A DNA stretch of 16,494 bases, from contig CAMLIL010000110.1 of NCBI GenBank assembly GCA_946480015.1, positions 1 to 16,494 of the forward strand, in the 5' to 3' direction. Of the stretch, positions 12,247 through 16,494 are shown piece by piece. Below the pieces are notes generated by a model. That model worked only from the letters and a program-made list of their open reading frames with translations. It was not told the DNA's origin and did not search any database. Each line of letters begins with the position of its first letter. The first letter of the stretch is position 1. The stretch is from an uncultured Oxalobacteraceae bacterium. Its GTDB lineage: Bacteria; Pseudomonadota; Gammaproteobacteria; Burkholderiales; Burkholderiaceae. The position numbers and the translations under genes were made by a program.

Positions 12247-15081
12247 ATGCCTTATTCCATTACGCGTTATATCGGTCGCTCCCCCGCACTGGCCATTGCC
12301 TTGCTGCCGGCCCTCGCATTTGCACAACAACAAAGCGCCAGCGCGCCCACCCCGGCGGACGCCGCTGCCGCCAAGGCCGACGAACCTAAGGCCACCGTCA
12401 TCGTCACGGGCGTCGCCAAATCGACCACCAAGAAGAACGCGACCTTCTCGATCAACACACTGAGCGCAAAAGAAATCCAGCGCCTGGCGCCGATGAGCAC
12501 GGCCGACCTGCTGTCGAACCTGCCCGGCATCTACGCCGAGGGCAGTACCGCCGGTGAAGCGAGCAACAACATCACCGTGCGCGGCTTGCCGGTGACCGGC
12601 GGCTTCCGCTTCGCCCCGCAGCTGATCGATGGCTTGCCAGCCTACGAGGAACCGGAAGCGCCCTTCCTGAACAACGACGTGTTCGTGCGCGACGACCTGA
12701 TGACCGAGGCGGTGGAAGCGGTCAAGGGCGGACCCGGCGGCATCCTGTATTCGAACGGCCTGGGCGCGACCATCAACCACATCACCCGCACCGGCGGCGA
12801 CCACCTCGAGGGCGCCTACAAGATCGAGTATGCCGACTACGGCTTCCTGCGCCAGGACGGGTATGTCGCCGGCCCGCTCAATCCCAACCTGGCCGGCGCC
12901 ATCGGCGGCTTCTACCGCCAAAGCAAGGGCATTCGCGACACCGGCTACACCGCCGACCGCGGGGGGCAAATCCGCGGCAATCTCGTGTACACCAGCGACG
13001 ACCGCAAGACGACGGCGCGGTTCGACGCCCTGTATATCAACGACCGTACCGCGTTCTATCAGAATCTGCCGATTTCGGTACCGCGCTTCACCCAGAGCGG
13101 CACGCCGGCCAACCCGACCGTGATCAAGCAGGACACGATCCAGCCGCTGGGCATCGATTTCGAGCATGGCACCACCGCCTCGCCCAACAACCGCCGCTTC
13201 AACATGATCGGCGAATATGGCACGCGCACCGTGGACCAGGCCGATGGCATCCATCCGGATTTCAAGATGTTCACACTGAAACTGAGCAAGGAGCTCGACA
13301 ACGGCTGGAAACTGTCGTCCGGTTTGCGCCACGCCGGGGGCAGCAATGGTTTTAACGCCGTTTTCACCGGCAACGATACGGCCACCGCCTCGACCTTCCT
13401 GAACGCCCGCATGCAAAACGACGTGATCTCGGCGGCGCACGGGGCGGCCTTGGGCTGCAACCTGAGCAATGCCAAGCTGATCGGTTACTTCAAGGTGCCG
13501 AGCAGCGGCGCCTGCGCCGCGTTCGCCAACATCAGCCGCGACGACTTCATCAACAAATACGCAAAGGGCGTGGCTGTCGTCGGTCACTACCTGAACGACG
13601 GTTCGCTGGTGCCGGCGAATGCCTACCTGAACTTCCTGCTGCCGTTCGTGGCCAGTGTCGACGCGGCCAGCACCTCGCTCGACCTGAAGGCACAGAAATC
13701 CTTCGAGGCGGCCGGCCAGCACGACCTGACGTTCGGCGTGTACGGCAGCCATTACACGTATGCGCCGAATTTCCAGGCCGCGCTGATGGTTGGCGAAAGC
13801 GCGGCGAATTCCCGCCTGGTCGATCTGACGGTGGTGGACGCCAACGGCCAGCAGGTCGGCCCATCGCTGACGAGCGGCAGTGCGATCTTGCCGGGCTGGT
13901 TCGGCTTCGTCTCCGACATCAAGGCGAACGGCCGGGCCGGCTACCTGCTGGACCATTGGGAAACGCTGCAAGGCAAGTTGAAGATGGACCTGGGCGTGCG
14001 TTGGCAGGATCTCAGGGCCAACGTCGTCCGGCGCGACCGCGACACCGTGCGCGACGTGACGGCGGCTGGCGTAGTGGTCGGTTCGACCGCTGACACGACC
14101 GCGGACAACGAGATCTCCTTCCCGGGCAACCCGCATACCCTGAACCAGACCTATCGCGGCTTCGGCTGGTCGGCCGGGGCCAACTACAGCTTCAGCAAAT
14201 CGCTGGCCGTGTATGGCTTGGCCTCGAACTCGTTCCGCCTGCCGAGCCTGGAAGACCTGAACAACCTGAGCACCGCCGGCACCCAGGTGGTCAATGGCCA
14301 GCCGGTCGACATCAGCGCCGTCGAACATATCCGCCAATACGAGGGCGGGCTGCGCTACCTGACGCGCGAGTACGGCGCGGCGGTCGCACTGTTCTACAAT
14401 AAGTTTTCGCCGCGCAGTGCGGTCAACGTCCACAAGGACATCAATTCGAGCCAGTGCGCGACGGCGGGCGGCGTGACGCAAATTAATTCCTGCCCGGACG
14501 TCGCGCAGCTGTACAAGCGCGGCGTGGAGAATGTGGGCGCCGAGATCGAACTGTCGTGGCGTCCGCAGGAGTTAAAGGGGCTGGAGTTGAAGGGCAGCGT
14601 CGTGGCACAGAATCCGAAGGTGAACGGCGCCAACTACACGATCACGACCGAAGAGAAGAACGCGCAGGGGGTGATCACCGGCTTCCACTACACCGAGATC
14701 AGCGAAGATGGACGCCGTCCGCGCCGCTTGGCCAAGACGATGGTGAACCTGATGCCGTCCTACGACCTGCTGTACGCCACCGGTGTGCCGGTGTCGGTGT
14801 ATGGCCAGTTCCAGTACGTCGGTTCGCGCTTCTCCGAAGCCACCGACAACAATGTGACCTTGTACCCGGCCTACCATATCATCAACGTCGGCGCAGAGTA
14901 CAAAGTCAGTGATGGATGGATGGCGCATGTGCACGTGGCAAACTTGACCAACCAGTTGTCGTTCACCGAAGGCGACCCGCTGTTCAACGATCTGCTCTCG
15001 CCCGATGGCACGCGCAATCGCGGCGTGGCGCGGCCGCTGTTCGGCCGTACGATCCGGGCCAGCCTGACCTACCGGTTCTAA
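12247..15081 (+). CDS. TonB-dependent outer-membrane receptor for oligosaccharide uptake
   Basis: This 944-residue receptor has a signal peptide ending AFA before QQQ (cut after about residue 26). A TonB-box-like VIVTG follows at residues 51-55. The plug domain spans about 60-185 (STADLLSNLPGIY, then NITVRGLPVTGGF, then EAVEAVKGGPGGILYSNG, then GATINHITRTGG). About 740 residues of beta-barrel close with the aromatic end SLTYRF that is recognised by the assembly machinery. There is no N-terminal signalling (STN) domain, so it is a pure importer. It is about as long as other carbohydrate TonB receptors of proteobacteria. The ATG at 12247 has GGGGA about 10 bases upstream. Two operator-like motifs lie ahead of it, so it is probably derepressed together with the ABC operon. 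The substrate, by context, is a fructan-derived oligosaccharide. Confidence 0.93.
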   Translation: MPYSITRYIGRSPALAIALLPALAFAQQQSASAPTPADAAAAKADEPKATVIVTGVAKSTTKKNATFSINTLSAKEIQRLAPMSTADLLSNLPGIYAEGSTAGEASNNITVRGLPVTGGFRFAPQLIDGLPAYEEPEAPFLNNDVFVRDDLMTEAVEAVKGGPGGILYSNGLGATINHITRTGGDHLEGAYKIEYADYGFLRQDGYVAGPLNPNLAGAIGGFYRQSKGIRDTGYTADRGGQIRGNLVYTSDDRKTTARFDALYINDRTAFYQNLPISVPRFTQSGTPANPTVIKQDTIQPLGIDFEHGTTASPNNRRFNMIGEYGTRTVDQADGIHPDFKMFTLKLSKELDNGWKLSSGLRHAGGSNGFNAVFTGNDTATASTFLNARMQNDVISAAHGAALGCNLSNAKLIGYFKVPSSGACAAFANISRDDFINKYAKGVAVVGHYLNDGSLVPANAYLNFLLPFVASVDAASTSLDLKAQKSFEAAGQHDLTFGVYGSHYTYAPNFQAALMVGESAANSRLVDLTVVDANGQQVGPSLTSGSAILPGWFGFVSDIKANGRAGYLLDHWETLQGKLKMDLGVRWQDLRANVVRRDRDTVRDVTAAGVVVGSTADTTADNEISFPGNPHTLNQTYRGFGWSAGANYSFSKSLAVYGLASNSFRLPSLEDLNNLSTAGTQVVNGQPVDISAVEHIRQYEGGLRYLTREYGAAVALFYNKFSPRSAVNVHKDINSSQCATAGGVTQINSCPDVAQLYKRGVENVGAEIELSWRPQELKGLELKGSVVAQNPKVNGANYTITTEEKNAQGVITGFHYTEISEDGRRPRRLAKTMVNLMPSYDLLYATGVPVSVYGQFQYVGSRFSEATDNNVTLYPAYHIINVGAEYKVSDGWMAHVHVANLTNQLSFTEGDPLFNDLLSPDGTRNRGVARPLFGRTIRASLTYRF

Positions 15082-15103
15082 ACTGTCCGCAACCCAGCCG
15101 CAC

Positions 15104-15132
15104 GCAATGGCCGCCTCCCGGGCGGCCATTGC
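15104..15132 (+). terminator. Perfect 12-bp hairpin downstream of the TonB receptor
   Basis: GCAATGGCCGCC (15104-15115), loop TCCCG, then GGCGGCCATTGC (15121-15132) form a fully paired, GC-rich stem starting 22 bases after the receptor stop. Position and stability suit a transcription terminator or mRNA 3'-end stabiliser. No T-run follows, so it is not a classical intrinsic terminator. The right arm also belongs to the reading frame of the GH13 fragment. Confidence 0.5.
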
Positions 15133-15304
15133 ACCCTACATCGCCGCGCTTGGGGTCGATGCGATCTGGCTGTCGCCGTTTTTCGCCTCGCCCATGAAGG
15201 ATTTCGGCTACGACGTGAGCGACTACTGCGCGGTCGATCCGATGTTTGGCACGCTCGACGATTTTCGCGCGCTGATCGCCGAGTCGCATCGCCTGGGCCT
15301 GCGC
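15120..15304 (+). pseudogene. Internal fragment of a GH13 alpha-glucosidase
   Basis: About 62 codons read IAPYIAALGVDAIWLSPFF, then SPMKDFGYDVSDY, then VDPMFGTLDDFRALIAESH, ending HRLGLR. This is the early part of the GH13 (alpha-amylase superfamily) barrel in the oligo-1,6-glucosidase or alpha-glucosidase group. It includes conserved region I's approach (GYDVSDY) but neither the catalytic Asp/Glu nor the start of the gene. The frame is open from an ATG at 15107 to 15370, but homology begins near 15120 and stops at about 15304, where unrelated sequence joins. Such enzymes often accompany sucrose or maltose uptake loci, so this may be a lost member of the same locus. Confidence 0.8.
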
Positions 15305-15468
15305 TGCTCCAGAAACTACCCGGCAGCCGCGCCAGCACCTTCGCCGAGACTGATGCGCCAGCCTTGCTAACTTTGCCGCTACAGCGCTATGAGATGGCGT
15401 ACTTCAAGACCGTCAAGGCGCAGCCCCAGGCGTTTCCCGTGATCGCTGGCGTGCGGGAGATCTTCTGA
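15304..15468 (+). pseudogene. Unidentified C-terminal gene fragment, about 54 codons
   Basis: In another frame than the GH13 piece, codons from 15304 to the TGA at 15466-15468 read LLQKLPGSRASTFAETDAPA, then LPLQRYEMAYFKTVKAQ, ending AFPVIAGVREIF. The composition and codon use are protein-like and the frame ends cleanly 10 bases before the convergent gene's stop, so it is probably the tail of a deleted gene joined to the GH13 fragment. I do not recognise the family. It has no start codon of its own with a ribosome binding site. Confidence 0.4.
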
Positions 15469-15478
15469 AATTTCATAT

Positions 15479-16494
15479 TCATGCTGATTTGTCACTTATC
15501 TGGAGTCGCGGCGCTCGTAAGGCCGTCTTGTCCGCGGGCAGGTCGCGCTGGGAAAATTGCCAGTAATCGAACTTGAACAGTTCTTCGCCGGCCGCACCGC
15601 GGAACACGAAGAAGAGATCCTGGACGCCAGAGGCTCCGGAGATCCGGGTAGACTGCGGCTTCCATTGGCCGCCGGTTCCCGAGACCGGCAGCGTGCCGAT
15701 CAACTTGCCGTCGACCTTGCCCAAACGAATCTCTATCGTCGCCCCGGTAGCCTGCTTCAGCTTGGCCGTGCTGGAAAGGCTGGCCATGAAGGCGCGCGCG
15801 CCGAGCGCGCCGAAATCGACATTGCGCACCTCGATGTAGGCCCCGTCGTGGATGCCGCGCACATTCTGACCGCCGACGCCGATGGCGGGCTCGATCTTGA
15901 CACCGGAAGACCAGGCGATGGTCTCGGCTTCGACTCGCTTGTAGGGATCGAGGGTGGCGACCGGTGCCGGCCCTTCCTTGGTCGGCTGCACCGTCGGGAT
16001 CGAGCCATCCGGGTTGAACGTCAACTCATCGACGGACACGGAACGCTTGAAGCCGTCGCCTCCCGGAAGCGCGGCGTTGTGGTAGAAGAGGTAGGTCTTG
16101 CCCTTGAAATCGACCACGCCCGGGTGGTTGGTGAAGGCGCTTTGCGGCGTCATGACGACGCCGCCGTAGGTCCACGGGCCTTCGGGTGTGGGGCCGGTGG
16201 AATAGCCGAGAGGCTCAGGGAGCGGACCACCGGCAAAAAACAAGTAGTGGCGATTATTGCGCTTATACAGCCAAGGCCCCTCTTCGTAAGACGTACCGCG
16301 TTTTTCGTCCGGAGGGATGCGCTCGCCCAAGGCCTTGACGGTCATCGGATGGCGAATGATGCCGTTCTCCCCGACGCTGGTGTCGTAGGAAATCATGTCC
16401 TTGTTCAGCTTCACCGACCACAGATTGGGATTGCCCCAGGCGAGATAGGCCTGGCCCTTGTCGTCGATGTAGACGGTCGGATCGATGCTGTCGT
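15479..16494 (-). CDS. GH43 glycoside hydrolase with C-terminal CBM6 domain (5' end outside window)
   Basis: The visible part is about 338 codons, open through the right edge (SIDPTVYIDDKGQAYLAWGN just inside it). The GH43 propeller shows SIDPTVY (the Asp modulating the acid's pKa) and SYEEGPWLYKRNNRHYLFF, whose Glu-Gly-Pro carries the general acid Glu. From about 15960 down to 15530 a CBM6-type beta-sandwich follows (YKRVEAETIAWSSGVKIEP, then GAYIEVRNVDFGALGA, then the end DLFFVFRGA and FKFDYWQF). This arrangement is typical of xylan- or arabinan-active GH43 enzymes such as beta-xylosidases and arabinofuranosidases. The nucleophile-side Asp and any signal peptide are beyond the window. The TGA is at 15481-15479. 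It is convergent with the fructan locus and likely belongs to a separate plant-polysaccharide locus to the right. Confidence 0.88.
   Translation of the reverse strand, partial: DSIDPTVYIDDKGQAYLAWGNPNLWSVKLNKDMISYDTSVGENGIIRHPMTVKALGERIPPDEKRGTSYEEGPWLYKRNNRHYLFFAGGPLPEPLGYSTGPTPEGPWTYGGVVMTPQSAFTNHPGVVDFKGKTYLFYHNAALPGGDGFKRSVSVDELTFNPDGSIPTVQPTKEGPAPVATLDPYKRVEAETIAWSSGVKIEPAIGVGGQNVRGIHDGAYIEVRNVDFGALGARAFMASLSSTAKLKQATGATIEIRLGKVDGKLIGTLPVSGTGGQWKPQSTRISGASGVQDLFFVFRGAAGEELFKFDYWQFSQRDLPADKTALRAPRLQISDKSA

Noticed and set aside
12229..14481. 750-residue open frame on the minus strand
   Set aside because: It is antisense to the clearly recognisable TonB receptor and is a GC-rich shadow frame; its translation is rich in repeated His, Arg, Gly, Val and Ala stretches without any domain.
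1..16494. CRISPR array, tRNA or rRNA genes
   Set aside because: No regularly spaced direct repeats of CRISPR type and no recognisable tRNA or rRNA sequence were seen; the ATGACAACGATR copies are far apart and irregularly spaced.

Overview
The window is high-GC Gram-negative DNA. The TonB-dependent receptor, the divergent genes that resemble type VI secretion accessory proteins, and the gene style suggest a betaproteobacterium, probably of the Massilia/Duganella/Janthinobacterium group (Oxalobacteraceae). That placement is inferred from protein style only; no rRNA or other marker gene is present.

Left part (1-2757): a minus-strand protein of unknown function with an N-terminal Ig/regulatory-like module and a C-terminal peptidoglycan-binding-like tail (71-1042) faces a small divergent gene (1068-1427). 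Both resemble accessory genes of type VI secretion islands. Next come a broken N-terminus of a second TonB-dependent receptor (about 1445-1601, minus), an AT-rich stretch with inverted repeats, and a truncated IS66-family element (about 1942-2471, minus) whose tnpA has a stop at codon 6.

Central part (2758-15081): a compact plus-strand carbohydrate-utilisation locus, most likely for beta-fructans or fructo-oligosaccharides. The order is LacI repressor, periplasmic sugar-binding protein, two CUT1 permeases, a cytoplasmic clan GH-J beta-propeller hydrolase, a secreted GH32 enzyme with an N-terminal LamG-like domain, the ABC ATPase, a PfkB-type fructokinase that is now frameshifted and truncated, and a 944-residue TonB-dependent receptor. 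Several genes overlap by 1 or 4 bases. The proposed flow is: the secreted GH32 trims fructan; the TonB receptor brings oligosaccharides across the outer membrane; the ABC importer moves them inward; the cytoplasmic GH-J enzyme releases fructose; a fructokinase, probably encoded elsewhere now, phosphorylates it.

The most informative regulatory signal is a repeated motif, ATGACAACGATR, found five times on the plus strand. It lies just downstream of a good sigma70-type promoter ahead of lacI, ahead of the GH32 gene, twice ahead of the TonB receptor, and once inside the binding-protein gene. It is the best candidate for the LacI regulator's operator.

Right part (15082-16494): a perfect 12-bp hairpin follows the receptor, then an internal fragment of a GH13 alpha-glucosidase, an unidentified C-terminal fragment, and a convergent minus-strand GH43 enzyme with a C-terminal CBM6 domain, which runs off the window. 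Broken genes flank the fructan locus on both sides and its own kinase is decayed, which suggests a region that has been rearranged repeatedly.
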